Below are positions 17,019 to 25,106 of a DNA stretch of 43,824 nt, one piece after another (position 1 is the stretch's first letter; the number at the start of each line of letters is the position of its first letter). This stretch comes from Nioella ostreopsis (GTDB lineage: Bacteria; Pseudomonadota; Alphaproteobacteria; Rhodobacterales; Rhodobacteraceae), in the NCBI RefSeq assembly GCF_004000255.1, contig NZ_RCIQ01000028.1:1-43824 (forward strand), given 5' to 3'. Under the pieces are notes generated by a model. That model was not told where the DNA came from and made no database searches. It saw only the letters and a program-made list of their open reading frames with translations. The position numbers and the translations under genes are program-made.

Positions 17019-17937
17019 GATCAGCGAACTCCTCCCCGCAGATGCTCGTGACGCCTGGCCGCACGAAGCCTTGGACTTCACACCCTGGCTTGCCGAGAAC
17101 CTGGATCGCCTGGGCAAGATACTTGGTATATCCATGGACCTCGAAGGTACCGAGGTGGCAGTCGAGTCCTTTTCGGCGGACATCCTGGCCATCAACAACT
17201 TGGATGAATCGAGGGTACTGATCGAGAACCAGTTGGCGGTCACCGACCATTCGCATCTCGGTCAGATCATGACCTACCTTGCAGGGCTTGATGTGCGAAC
17301 AGTTATCTGGATCGCCACGGATTTCCGGGCTCCGCATGTTTCGGCAATAAACTGGCTGAACGAACATACTGCTGACGGCTTTTCGTTCTTTGGGGTGAAA
17401 CTCGGCGTCGTCCGGATAGGTGACAGCCCGCTTGCCCCTATCTTCGAGGTCGTTGCACGACCGAACGATTGGGAGCGGAAGATCAAGGCCGCAGCTTCCG
17501 CCAAATCCGGACCCCGGTCAGATATTGCTCAGATGAAACGGGATTTCTGGGACGCATTCCTGGCACAGCATCCGGACTCACGCGACATCGGCGTTACTGA
17601 ATCCTCGGCCAACAATATCTGGCTCATCGTCCCATCCAAGTTGAAGGTGATGATCTCAATCTGGGCCGGAAAATCCGACGGTGTTGGTCTCTTCATCCGG
17701 GGTCTCAGAGGGGCTCCATCGGAAGAGACGCTAGAAATGCTGGAGCCATACGCCGATCTGCTCGAACAACAACTGCTGACGCCGATGGAACCCAACATGA
17801 AGTGGGGTCATTTCTTCGGCCAGTTTTCTGAGTTCGACATGGGCGACAAGGCGAACTGGCCCGCCGCCATCGACTGGTTGAACGAGAAAGCTCGACAGTA
17901 TTTTGACGCACTGACTTCCTTGAAAGACGAAGAATAA
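17011..17937 (+). CDS. DUF4268-type protein with nuclease-like N-terminus
   Basis: The product is 308 aa. The N-terminal third has a PD-(D/E)XK-like arrangement: SADILAINNL, then VLIENQL (Asp, then Glu-x-Gln in place of Glu-x-Lys), then HLGQIMTYLAGL, which matches the helix that follows the active site in endonuclease folds. The C-terminal part (from about 170) is the DUF4268 region. It is embedded between Res-like and Mod-like genes with overlaps on both sides (8 nt and 1 nt), so it is a stoichiometric member of that system. It may be a second nuclease or a specificity/stability subunit. The Gln at the Lys position could mean altered or lost cleavage; this is unresolved. Confidence 0.82.
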   Translation: MPEISELLPADARDAWPHEALDFTPWLAENLDRLGKILGISMDLEGTEVAVESFSADILAINNLDESRVLIENQLAVTDHSHLGQIMTYLAGLDVRTVIWIATDFRAPHVSAINWLNEHTADGFSFFGVKLGVVRIGDSPLAPIFEVVARPNDWERKIKAAASAKSGPRSDIAQMKRDFWDAFLAQHPDSRDIGVTESSANNIWLIVPSKLKVMISIWAGKSDGVGLFIRGLRGAPSEETLEMLEPYADLLEQQLLTPMEPNMKWGHFFGQFSEFDMGDKANWPAAIDWLNEKARQYFDALTSLKDEE

Positions 17938-20777
17938 TGGCCCGCAAACCTAAAGCCCCGACCCAGGTAAAAACCCACCGCCACCAGGACAAACGCACCA
18001 ACATCCCTCCGGCGGAGATGGAGCCGTTGATGGCGGAGGAAGACAAGTCGCCGATCCGGGTGGCCTACGAACGCCGCAACCGCGATCTCGACCCGCAGCT
18101 TGTCTGGCGGGGCAAGGATGAGCAGGACTGGTCCGACCTCGTGGTGCAGGCCCCGCCGCTCTATATCCAGGAGAAGGTCCACCCCAAGGTTCTGATCGAC
18201 GATCTGCTGCGGGAGACAGCGGAGCGGAAGGAAGAGGAAGCGCCGGAGACGCCGGACCTGTTCGGGGACTTCAACGGCCTGCCGGATGCCGAGGCGGCGG
18301 CGGAGTTCTATCAGCACCAAGCCAACTGGACCAATCGGATGATCCTGGGCGATAGCCTACAGGTCATGGCGTCACTGGCGGAGCGGGAGGGGCTGCGAGG
18401 CAAGGTGCAATGCATCTACCTCGACCCGCCATATGGCATCAAATTCAACTCCAATTTCCAATGGTCCACGACCAGCCGGGATGTGAAAGACGGGAACGCC
18501 GCCCATGTGACCCGGGAACCGGAGATGGTGAAAGCGTTCCGAGACACCTGGCGTGACGGCATCCATTCGTACATGACGTACTTGCGTGATCGATTGACTG
18601 TGGCACGGGACCTTCTGCATGAGAGCGGTAGCGTATTCATGCAGATCGGTGACGAGAATGTTCACCGAGTTCGTGCTATAATGGACGAGGTATTCGGTGA
18701 CGAGAACTTCGTCGCTTTTATCACCGTGGCAAAAACGACTGGAGCGGGAAGTCCAGCAATTGGAACTAAAGTCCTCGCATCGGTAAACGATTACATTGTT
18801 TGGTACGCGAAGAAGAAAGATGCGATAAAATATCGTCAAATCTACACGTCTCGTGTATTTGGCGGAGAAGGATCAACGCAATACAATCTTCTTGAGTCAG
18901 AAGATAGTTTGCTGGTTCGCCCTATGTCGAGGGAAGAGAAGGTCGACTCGGAAAACATTCCCCCTGATCTGAGGATCATGGCTCACGACAATTTCACGTC
19001 TCAAACAGGCGTTGAGTCAACCCAGATGCCCATTGATTGGCATGGGGGCACGTATCGTCCTGGCAAAGGTGGTTGGAAAACAAACGCCTTAGGTGCCAGT
19101 AGGTTGGCCAAGGCAACCAGACTTCTTCCTAGAGGGAACACACTTCGGTATAGGCGCAAATTTTTTGATTTCGCCAACATCCCAATAAATAATACTTGGA
19201 CAGATTTTCGAACCAGTGGCTTCGCAGATACCAAGACCTATGTCGTCCAGACTAACCCGGGCATAGTGGCTCGTTGCCTGCTTATGGCATCTGATCCTGG
19301 CGATCTTGTTCTTGATCCGACTTGCGGCTCAGGAACAACAGCATTTGTCGCCGAACAATGGGGTCGCCGCTGGATTACAATCGATACATCGCGGGTAGCC
19401 TTGGCTCTTGCCCGGGCTCGTATCATGGGTGCCCGTTACTCCTACTACGTTCTTCGTGACACTGAGGCCGGGGTAAGGCAGGAAGCGGAGCTTCGGCGCA
19501 CTCCACCACCCGAGGATCGATTGGCAGAAGTGCAGCGCCAAGGTCACAAGCCGGACGTTCGCCAAGGCTTTGCCTACGAGCGTGTGCCCCACATCACGCT
19601 AAAGTCCATTGCGAACAACTCAGAAATCGACGTGATTTGGGATGAGTTCCAGGAGAAGCTAGAGCTACTCCGCGCGCAATTGAACGCCGCTCTGGGCCAG
19701 TCTTGGGAGGAATGGGAAATCCCCAGGGAGGTGGGTGAGGATTGGTCGAGCGACGCCTGTCAGGCCCATGCCGATTGGTGGGAACAGCGGATCGCTCGTC
19801 AGAAGGAGATTGACGCCTCCATCGCCGCCAAGGCCGATTACGAATACCTCTACGACAAGCCCTATACCGACAACGGCAAGATCAGGGTGGCCGGGCCCTT
19901 CACGGTCGAAAGCCTCTCGCCCCACCGGACGCTGGCCGTCGATCACGATGACGAGTTGGTCGATACGCTCGACGCCGCCAAGGGCGACCGCGACGCCCCG
20001 GGCGAAGAGATCGACTTTGCCACCATGGTGATGGAGAACCTCAAGACCTCGGGCGTCCAGCAGATGGAAAAGGGTGACCGCATAACCTTCTCATCCCTCA
20101 CCCCATGGCCGGGCCGGTTCATCGCCGCCGAGGGGCGGTATCAGGAGGGTGAGGACGGCCCAGAACGGCGGGCGGGTATCTTCATCGGCCCCGAATTCGG
20201 TACCGTTCAACGGGCCGATCTAACGGCGGCGGCACGGGAATGTGCCGAGGCTGGGTTCGATATTCTGGTGGCCTGTGCCTTCTCCTTCTCGGCCCAGTGT
20301 ACCGACCTGAACAAGCTGGGAGCGTTGCAAATCCTACGGGCACGTATGAACCCCGACCTGCACATGGCCGATGACCTGAAGAATACCGGGACAGGGAACC
20401 TGTTCGTGGTCTTTGGGGAGCCTGATATCGAGATCATCCCGGAGGGTGATCAGATCAAGGTGCAAATCCATGGGGTGGACGTGTTTAAGCCCCAGACCGG
20501 CGAGATCGAGTCAAGCGGCCCAGACGGCATCGCCTGCTGGTTCATCGACACGGATTACAACGAGGAATCGTTCTTCGTCCGCCATGCGTATTTCCTGGGG
20601 GCCAGTGACCCGTACAAGGCGCTGAAGACCACCCTGAAGGCCGATATCGACGAGGAAGCCTGGGAGAGCCTGAATTCGGACGTATCGAGGCCGTTCGCAA
20701 AGCCCAAAACAGGCCGGATCGCGGTGAAGGTAATCAACCACCTCGGGGACGAGGTCATGAAGGTGTTTGGGGTGTGA
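17937..20777 (+). CDS. type III-like (beta-class) DNA methyltransferase, mosaic
   Basis: The product is 946 aa, longer than usual Mod subunits (about 550-700). The amino-methyltransferase order is beta class: catalytic DPPY (IYLDPPYG, about 160-167) before the SAM-binding motif DPTCGSGTT (about 461-469). The stretch between them holds the target-recognition region. A long C-terminal extension (about 500-946) has no motif I recognise and may be the Res-interaction domain. The recognition region is strikingly AT-rich compared with the rest: 22 of 60 bases GC at 18781-18840 and at 19141-19200, against about 40 of 60 at 19921-19980. That suggests exchange by recombination. The ATG overlaps the previous stop (TAATG). 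Confidence 0.92.
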   Translation: MARKPKAPTQVKTHRHQDKRTNIPPAEMEPLMAEEDKSPIRVAYERRNRDLDPQLVWRGKDEQDWSDLVVQAPPLYIQEKVHPKVLIDDLLRETAERKEEEAPETPDLFGDFNGLPDAEAAAEFYQHQANWTNRMILGDSLQVMASLAEREGLRGKVQCIYLDPPYGIKFNSNFQWSTTSRDVKDGNAAHVTREPEMVKAFRDTWRDGIHSYMTYLRDRLTVARDLLHESGSVFMQIGDENVHRVRAIMDEVFGDENFVAFITVAKTTGAGSPAIGTKVLASVNDYIVWYAKKKDAIKYRQIYTSRVFGGEGSTQYNLLESEDSLLVRPMSREEKVDSENIPPDLRIMAHDNFTSQTGVESTQMPIDWHGGTYRPGKGGWKTNALGASRLAKATRLLPRGNTLRYRRKFFDFANIPINNTWTDFRTSGFADTKTYVVQTNPGIVARCLLMASDPGDLVLDPTCGSGTTAFVAEQWGRRWITIDTSRVALALARARIMGARYSYYVLRDTEAGVRQEAELRRTPPPEDRLAEVQRQGHKPDVRQGFAYERVPHITLKSIANNSEIDVIWDEFQEKLELLRAQLNAALGQSWEEWEIPREVGEDWSSDACQAHADWWEQRIARQKEIDASIAAKADYEYLYDKPYTDNGKIRVAGPFTVESLSPHRTLAVDHDDELVDTLDAAKGDRDAPGEEIDFATMVMENLKTSGVQQMEKGDRITFSSLTPWPGRFIAAEGRYQEGEDGPERRAGIFIGPEFGTVQRADLTAAARECAEAGFDILVACAFSFSAQCTDLNKLGALQILRARMNPDLHMADDLKNTGTGNLFVVFGEPDIEIIPEGDQIKVQIHGVDVFKPQTGEIESSGPDGIACWFIDTDYNEESFFVRHAYFLGASDPYKALKTTLKADIDEEAWESLNSDVSRPFAKPKTGRIAVKVINHLGDEVMKVFGV

Positions 20778-20778
20778 G

Positions 20779-21207
20779 ATGGCCAGCGAGTCCTTAGATC
20801 GAATCCGACAAGGCATTGACCAAGGACTTGATCAAGACTGGTGCATGCAGCGGAACTGTACTACCTGCGGCTCGCCGGAGATGCGGGCTCTTCTGTTGGG
20901 GGTAGAGTGGCGGAAAGGCGATCCTGTCCCGGATTTTCGGGAGCTATCTCGTCAGCGGGTTGAAGATGTCGTGGCCGGATTAAAACAATGTTCCGGTCCG
21001 GGCTACGACGCCCCCATCATGTGGATGCTGAACTCCATCTGGCAAGTGTATGGCGACGATGCCCATAGACTATTCTTTCCGTCATTGTCTGGGAGCTATG
21101 CAGGTGAAGTATTGGAGAAGATGCGTAGGCATTACGCCCGGGTGCAGGAAGGTCAGCGAGCACACTGGGCACGGCAGGGTTTGAAGAAAGCAGACTGGAA
21201 AAAGTAA
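20779..21207 (+). CDS. small Cys-containing protein of the restriction-like operon
   Basis: The product is 142 aa. I do not recognise a family. Near residue 22 there is a three-cysteine cluster, CMQRNCTTCGSPEM (C-x4-C-x2-C), reminiscent of one side of a zinc or Fe-S site. The C-terminal end is basic (RAHWARQGLKKADWKK). The start chosen is the ATG one base after the methyltransferase stop, preceded by GGGGTG; an in-frame TTG at 20767 is less likely. The next gene begins one base after its stop. Its place in the middle of the operon argues for a required accessory role. Confidence 0.72.
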   Translation: MASESLDRIRQGIDQGLDQDWCMQRNCTTCGSPEMRALLLGVEWRKGDPVPDFRELSRQRVEDVVAGLKQCSGPGYDAPIMWMLNSIWQVYGDDAHRLFFPSLSGSYAGEVLEKMRRHYARVQEGQRAHWARQGLKKADWKK

Positions 21208-21208
21208 G

Positions 21209-23272
21209 ATGCAGTTCCGGATCGCCGATACCTTTCAGGCCAGCCTGATCAAGCTGACCAACCAGGAGCAGAAGGCCGTGAAGATCACGGTTTTCGATCT
21301 CCAGGCCGATCCGTCCTCGCCCGGGTTGAAGTTCCACAAGCTCGACCGGGCCAAAGACCCGAACTTCTGGTCGGTCCGGGTCAACCGCGATATCCGTCTG
21401 ATCGTGCATCGGACGCCCAACAGTATCCTGATCACCTATGTCGATCATCACGATGACGCCTACGCCTGGGCTGAGCGTCGCCGGATTGAAACCCACCCCC
21501 GCACCGGTGCAGCGCAGTTGGTGGAGGTCAGGGAAACGGTCGAGGAGGTCGTTTCCGTTTCGACCCCCGTGGTCTACGACGAACAAACAGAGCCGCTGCT
21601 CTTCGAAGACCAGCCTGTTGATGAAGAGTTACTGGGATTCGGTATCCCGGAAGAATGGCTCCCAGACGTTCGGAACGCCACGGAGAGCGACCTGTTCGAT
21701 CTACTGGAGCACTTACCCCAGGAAGCGGCAGAGGCCCTCCTGGAGCTTGCCACGGGTGGCACCCCAGTGGCTCCGGATGCGGTGGTGGTCGATGATCCGT
21801 TCCTTCACCCCGATGCTCAACGCCGGTTCCGGGTCATGGAGAACGTGGAGGAACTGGAAAAGGCGCTGGAATACCCGTGGGAGAAATGGACTATCTTCCT
21901 TCATCCTTCCCAGAGGCGTTACGCCGAACGTTCCTTCAATGGCCCCGCAAGGGTGGGCGGAACGGCTGGCACGGGGAAAACGGTCGTTGCACTGCACCGG
22001 GCGAACTGGCTGGCGAGATCGAACCCTGACCACCGGGTCCTACTGACGACATTTTCACCATTCCTAGCTGACAATCTTTCCCAGAAACTAGATCGGCTGG
22101 TTTCTGATCCCTATGTCCGGGAACGAATTGTCGTCGATGTATTGTCAGGTGTGGCCACGGAAATGCTCCGGGAGATCGAGGGGGCGGCGGCGGTGGCCGC
22201 TGACCCTGATGTTGTGGCGATCCTCGGCGACGCCCAGCTAGAGGTCGGCGGGGAGTTCGACTTCCGATTCCTGAAGAATGAATGGGATTTTGTTGTTGAT
22301 GCCTGGGGTCTGACCAATTGGGAAGCATACCGTGATGTTCCCCGACTGGGGCGGAAAACCAGGTTGGGAGTGAACCAGCGAGAGAAGCTGTGGAGCATAT
22401 TCGAACGTACACGGGCTAAGCTAAAGGAAAGGGGCCTGGCAACCGAGGCGATGGTGTATGCTTCACTGACCGACGCCTGTGACCTCAGTCAGCGGTTCCA
22501 GCACATCGTTGTTGACGAAGCCCAGGACATGGGGGTTGCCGAACTTCGTTTCGTCCAGTCAATGGCCGGTGAGAATGCCGATGGCCTCTTTTTTGCTGGA
22601 GACCTGGGGCAACGAATTTTCCAGTCGCCGTTCTCTTGGAAATCCCTTGGCGTGGACATTCGTGGCCGATCCTTCGCGCTGAAGATTAACTACCGGACCA
22701 CCGAGCCCATTAGACGCCACGCAGATCGATTGCTACCCACCGCCGTCAAAGACATCGATGGCAACGAAGAGGATCGGCGGGGTGTAGTATCTTTGTTCGA
22801 TGGGGTGCCACCGCTGATCGAACGTTTTGATACTGCCGCAGAAGAAGTTGCAGCCGTCGCAGCGTGGGTAAAGTCGATAATCCAGGCTGGAATTGATCCA
22901 CAGGAGGTCGGGCTGATCGTCAGGTCGGAAGCTGAACTCCCAAGGGCGCAAGCGGCAGCGAAAGCGACAGGTCTTCCCTGGCGGGAACCATCAGACGCAG
23001 AACCCGGATGTCTAGTGATCTCTACCATGCACCGTACCAAGGGGCTGGAGTTCCGAGCAGTGACAGTGATGGCATGTGACGACGAGATTGTCCCGGATCA
23101 AGATCGGATCGAGACCGTAGCGGACGAGGCCGATCTGACGGAGGTCTACGATACCGAACGACACCTTTTGTATGTGGCGATGACCCGTGCCCGCGACTAC
23201 CTAATGATGAGCGGCGTAGAGCCGGTCTCGGAATTCTTGGATGATCTGACCATCTCCGGAAGACGCAGATGA
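21209..23272 (+). CDS. RelE/ParE-like domain fused to UvrD/Rep-type SF1 helicase
   Basis: The product is 687 aa. Residues 1 to about 88 match the RelE/ParE toxin-like fold: FQASLIKLTNQEQKAVKI, then GLKFHKLDRAKDPNFWSVRV, RDIRLIVHR, and ILITYVDHHDDAYAWAERR. After a linker comes a UvrD-like helicase: Walker A GGTAGTGKT (about 250-258), VVDEAQDMG (about 434-442), NYRTTEPIRRHA, STMHRTKGLEF and YVAMTRARDYL (about 655-665). No separate nuclease domain is visible. It is the last gene of the operon, one base after the previous stop. The RelE-like part may dock on ribosomes or protein partners, or act as a toxin released on sensing; both are inference. Confidence 0.9.
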   Translation: MQFRIADTFQASLIKLTNQEQKAVKITVFDLQADPSSPGLKFHKLDRAKDPNFWSVRVNRDIRLIVHRTPNSILITYVDHHDDAYAWAERRRIETHPRTGAAQLVEVRETVEEVVSVSTPVVYDEQTEPLLFEDQPVDEELLGFGIPEEWLPDVRNATESDLFDLLEHLPQEAAEALLELATGGTPVAPDAVVVDDPFLHPDAQRRFRVMENVEELEKALEYPWEKWTIFLHPSQRRYAERSFNGPARVGGTAGTGKTVVALHRANWLARSNPDHRVLLTTFSPFLADNLSQKLDRLVSDPYVRERIVVDVLSGVATEMLREIEGAAAVAADPDVVAILGDAQLEVGGEFDFRFLKNEWDFVVDAWGLTNWEAYRDVPRLGRKTRLGVNQREKLWSIFERTRAKLKERGLATEAMVYASLTDACDLSQRFQHIVVDEAQDMGVAELRFVQSMAGENADGLFFAGDLGQRIFQSPFSWKSLGVDIRGRSFALKINYRTTEPIRRHADRLLPTAVKDIDGNEEDRRGVVSLFDGVPPLIERFDTAAEEVAAVAAWVKSIIQAGIDPQEVGLIVRSEAELPRAQAAAKATGLPWREPSDAEPGCLVISTMHRTKGLEFRAVTVMACDDEIVPDQDRIETVADEADLTEVYDTERHLLYVAMTRARDYLMMSGVEPVSEFLDDLTISGRRR

Positions 23273-23361
23273 CCCATTTTCAGTGTGATCCTGTATTTGC
23301 TCTCCAACCCCCTCCCTGGTAACCCTCGCCACACACAATCAAAAATCATGTAACGAAATCA

Positions 23362-23375
23362 GTAGCAATTGCTAC
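23362..23375. repeat. 14-bp perfect palindrome abutting attR
   Basis: GTAGCAATTGCTAC is its own reverse complement and ends exactly where the attR 16-bp core begins (23376). It lies inside the island. It could be a core-flanking integrase site, a regulatory protein site or part of a transcript hairpin for the helicase operon, which ends 89 bp earlier. Confidence 0.55.
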
Positions 23376-23391
23376 CCTGCCGGGGTCACCA
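23376..23391. repeat. attR core, right 16-bp direct repeat
   Basis: This is identical to tRNA-Arg 3' end bases 5472-5487. It lies 2 bp outside the stop codon of the JmjC gene, which is host DNA. There is no tRNA cloverleaf here, only the 3' fragment, which identifies it as the distal junction. Confidence 0.92.
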
Positions 23392-23393
23392 CT

Positions 23394-24584
23394 TTATTCG
23401 ATGAAATGCACCAGCCCTTCGCGCACCAGCCTGCGCAGCAGCACGGCCTTGCCAGCTTCGTCCAGATCGTCGGGCATGTCTGCCATCGTGAATCGCGGGG
23501 TGGAGATGGCGAACTCCAGCGATGTGCGGGCATGGGCGGGCAGGGTGATGACCGTGCCCTGGCAGGACAGGGCGATGCTGTCGGGCTGGTCGCCCTTTGC
23601 GGGCACATCTGTCAGGCGGTAGATCAGCGTCGGGCGGGCGCCCATCACGCTGTTGGGGCCAAGCCGGTCAAGCCGCGCCATCTGGGTCAGTTGGCCATGG
23701 GCGCGGGGGAGGCGGGTGGCGATGAAGTCTTCGCGGAACTCGTTCAGGACCGGGTCCAGCGTTGCGCTGGACAGTTTGCCCAGAAGTCGGGCGAACTTGG
23801 CCTCTGCCCCGGTGCTGTCGAAGCCGTCATTGGCATAACCCGGTGGCAGCCCTTCTCGGAAATCGGCGTCGTTCAGCGCAAGCATGCGCACCGCCTCGAC
23901 CATCACATCGGCCCAGGACCGCATCATCAGCCCCGTCGTGATATGCAGGCTGGTCTGGTCGGTCGACACGGCATCATGAGTCAGCCCACGGGGGACATAG
24001 ATCATGTCGCCCGGTTCCAGAACGAAACTGTCAGTCAGCTCGCCAATCGGGACGTCATGGGGGTTGAAGGCCTGTTCTTCCAGCGGCAGGTGAACGGGCG
24101 TGTCGTAGATGCGCCATTCCTTTGTTCCCTCGACTTGCAGGACCAGAACGTCATGCCCGTCATAGTGGGCCTTGAAGCCCTGGCTGTTCGCCGGTGTCAT
24201 GTAGATGTTTGTCTGCACACGGGCGGAAAAGACCTTCTCCAGCTCCCGGCAGAACATGGCCAGCTTGGGCAGCCGTTCCTGAAGGTTCGACATGATCACC
24301 GTTGCGCCTTCGGCAAAGAGCTGATTGACGGCAACCGGATCAACGAAGCCGCTGCCATAGGCGAAATCGGCTGCGGTAATCTCCCGATCCGCCTGCACAA
24401 CATTCACCTCTGGCACAGAGAGGCCCAGGGTGGACACGGCCCAGTCAATATCAGAACTGCTCAGCAGGCTGGAATAGTAATCCGCCTGCCCCCGCCGGAT
24501 GACGAGATGCTTCTTTTCAAAGGAGTGATCGAAAAAATCCTGTGCAGTGACCGGCGCGATGGCCTGATCGAAACTCATGGACAT
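23394..24584 (-). CDS. JmjC (Cupin_4) 2-oxoglutarate/Fe(II) oxygenase with C-terminal winged helix
   Basis: The product is 396 aa. It resembles the ribosomal-oxygenase group (RoxA/YcfD, MINA53/NO66). The iron-binding HxD is in FKAHYDGHDVLVLQVEGTK; the distal His region is GLTHDAVSTDQTSLHITTG. The C-terminal segment (LVREGLVHFIE end) looks like the winged helix these enzymes carry. Family members hydroxylate Arg or His side chains of proteins. The start at 24584 is chosen for AGGAG nine bases upstream; the frame is open 32 codons further. It is divergent from two small Tat-signal proteins, which are plausible substrates. Both the direct target and ribosomal protein modification remain open. 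Confidence 0.88.
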   Translation of the reverse strand: MSMSFDQAIAPVTAQDFFDHSFEKKHLVIRRGQADYYSSLLSSSDIDWAVSTLGLSVPEVNVVQADREITAADFAYGSGFVDPVAVNQLFAEGATVIMSNLQERLPKLAMFCRELEKVFSARVQTNIYMTPANSQGFKAHYDGHDVLVLQVEGTKEWRIYDTPVHLPLEEQAFNPHDVPIGELTDSFVLEPGDMIYVPRGLTHDAVSTDQTSLHITTGLMMRSWADVMVEAVRMLALNDADFREGLPPGYANDGFDSTGAEAKFARLLGKLSSATLDPVLNEFREDFIATRLPRAHGQLTQMARLDRLGPNSVMGARPTLIYRLTDVPAKGDQPDSIALSCQGTVITLPAHARTSLEFAISTPRFTMADMPDDLDEAGKAVLLRRLVREGLVHFIE

Positions 24585-24751
24585 CTGTCCGCTCTCCTGT
24601 TTGCCGGGGCGTCCCCCGGCCTTGCGACTTGTCCGGTGTCTTTCAACCGGCGTGAAATGGCCGATGAATTGAGTAGCCATTGACTGGCGGGCTCTCTGCC
24701 CATATAGTTCGTGTGAGTATTACACATGATTTGGCAGCAAGGAAGGCCACC

Positions 24752-25030
24752 ATGTCGAAAAATGAAAAGACCGGCCAAAAGACGCTGACCGATAGCGATA
24801 TCTCAACCGCGCGCCCGGCCCGGCGGGCCGTGCTTGGCCTCATGGCTGCCGGTGGCGTCGTGGCGCTGACCCCGACGACCGCACAGGCCAGCGATGTGGA
24901 CAATGGGGCCTGGACGGACAGCGGGTCCTGCCCTCGTGGCGGTGGTGGCGCTTATACCGGCTACACCGATAGCGACAATGGCCGCATCACCGACCGTGGC
25001 GGATATGGGCGCGGTGCGCCTTACTGCTGA
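24752..25030 (+). CDS. small Tat-signal secreted protein with Gly/Asp/Arg-rich tail (copy 1)
   Basis: The product is 92 aa. The N-terminus has a conserved KTLTDSDI segment, then a Tat-type signal (RPARRAVLGLMAAGGVVAL) with a cleavage-like AQA near residue 47. The mature part is about 45 residues: one Cys (SCPRGGGG), then TGYTDSDNGRITDRGGYGRG, and a C-terminal Cys. TDSDNGRITD resembles acidic Ca-binding loops. GGAAGG precedes the ATG. The ORF is open upstream to 24680, but family likeness with copy 2 sets this start. It lies between the JmjC gene and copy 2. Function is unknown; a modified secreted peptide is a reasonable hypothesis. Confidence 0.75.
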   Translation: MSKNEKTGQKTLTDSDISTARPARRAVLGLMAAGGVVALTPTTAQASDVDNGAWTDSGSCPRGGGGAYTGYTDSDNGRITDRGGYGRGAPYC

Positions 25031-25106
25031 TTTCGGCGCGAAGTCTGATATAGTGCTCAGCGGGTCCGAACCGGGCCTGTTCGTTGCTTTAGGATTGGAA
25101 GGCCAG

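Larger units (their letters stand above)
5472..23391. mobile_element. tRNA-Arg-integrated genomic island of about 17.9 kb, defence cargo
   Basis: The island is bounded by a 16-bp direct repeat of the tRNA-Arg(CCT) 3' end (5472-5487 and 23376-23391). It carries a tyrosine integrase pointing toward the tRNA and an excisionase-like gene at the left end. Cargo: Phd-like/DarT/DarG; two serine recombinases; small regulators; a lipoprotein; and a five-gene restriction-like operon with a UvrD-type helicase. No conjugation, replication or capsid genes are visible, so it is an integrative element that depends on other machinery, or a decayed one. Removing it would place the tRNA 3' end three bases from the end of the JmjC gene. 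The boundaries are seen directly; mobility is inference. Confidence 0.9.

Noticed and set aside
5488-23375. CRISPR array or cas genes in the defence island
   Set aside because: No regularly spaced repeats and no Cas-like proteins were seen; the island relies on DarTG and the restriction-like operon.
23406-24683. Plus-strand 425-codon open frame opposite the JmjC gene
   Set aside because: It is an antisense artefact of GC-rich third positions; the JmjC reading has catalytic motifs and a good ribosome-binding site.
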